Assembly (NCBI GenBank): GCA_947166105.1
Contig: CAMVCZ010000026.1
Coordinates: 1-40,765, forward strand
Length of the DNA: 40,765 nt
Reading direction: 5' to 3'
From: an uncultured Bacteroidales bacterium
GTDB lineage: Bacteria; Bacteroidota; Bacteroidia; Bacteroidales; F082
The translations under genes and the position numbers were made by a program. Under the pieces are notes generated by a model that was not told where the DNA came from, did not search any database, and worked only from the letters and a program-made list of their open reading frames with translations. Position 1 is the first letter of the stretch; every line of letters starts with the position of its first letter. Shown piece after piece: positions 40,744 through 40,765 of the stretch.

Positions 40744-40765
40744 GAATCAACGACACAAAAGAGTA
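40740..40765 (+). CDS. Start of next early gene, cut by window end
   Basis: An ATG at 40740 overlaps the helicase-loader stop (ATGA) and opens MRINDTKE before the window ends. The tight coupling, seen throughout the operon, makes a real gene likely; nothing more can be said. Confidence 0.45.

Overview
The window is most of a temperate, long-tailed (siphovirus-type) phage or prophage of a Bacteroidales host. The host assignment rests on promoters of the Bacteroidetes form TAnnTTTG, on gene types typical of gut Bacteroidales phages (head fibre, HicB-like regulator, RecT next to a metallo-beta-lactamase nuclease), and on the lack of Shine-Dalgarno sequences. Both window ends cut genes. No terminase large subunit, portal or head protease is present, so the packaging genes lie outside the window.

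Layout. Positions 1-2383 (minus strand) hold a BRO-type antirepressor, cut by the window edge, and a two-gene operon of a phospholipase-D-like protein and a multi-pass membrane protein. Positions 2692-14739 (plus) are a late operon: scaffold, head fibre, major capsid, connectors, major tail protein, a tRNA-Met-like gene, tail assembly chaperones joined by a -1 frameshift site, tape measure and tail-tip proteins. Positions 14760-27994 hold a 2,623-residue receptor-binding fibre, a diversity-generating retroelement (DGR: template repeat, RNA spacer, reverse transcriptase) and the tail hub. Positions 28062-29657 are the lysis genes: holin, GH108 endolysin and a candidate unimolecular spanin. Positions 30043-33313 are the lysogeny region: integrase, small regulators, a membrane protein and a CI-like repressor. 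Positions 33479-40765 are the early operon: tiny regulators, Rad50/SbcC-like ATPase, RecT, MBL nuclease, a second DGR target, a DnaD/O-like initiator and a DnaC-like helicase loader.

The most notable system is the DGR. A 114-bp template repeat (22748-22861) has two variable-repeat copies. VR1 ends the giant tail fibre and differs from the template at 16 of 22 adenines and at no other base. VR2 lies more than 16 kb away, near the end of a 196-residue protein in the early/replication operon, and differs at 14 adenines plus five other bases. The element therefore seems able to diversify both a virion adhesin and a protein that does not look structural.

A shared 13-bp element (consensus ACTTRTTAGRTAC) sits at the promoters of the repressor, the small lysogeny operon, the holin and the late operon. 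This suggests one regulator controls both lysogeny and late/lysis genes.
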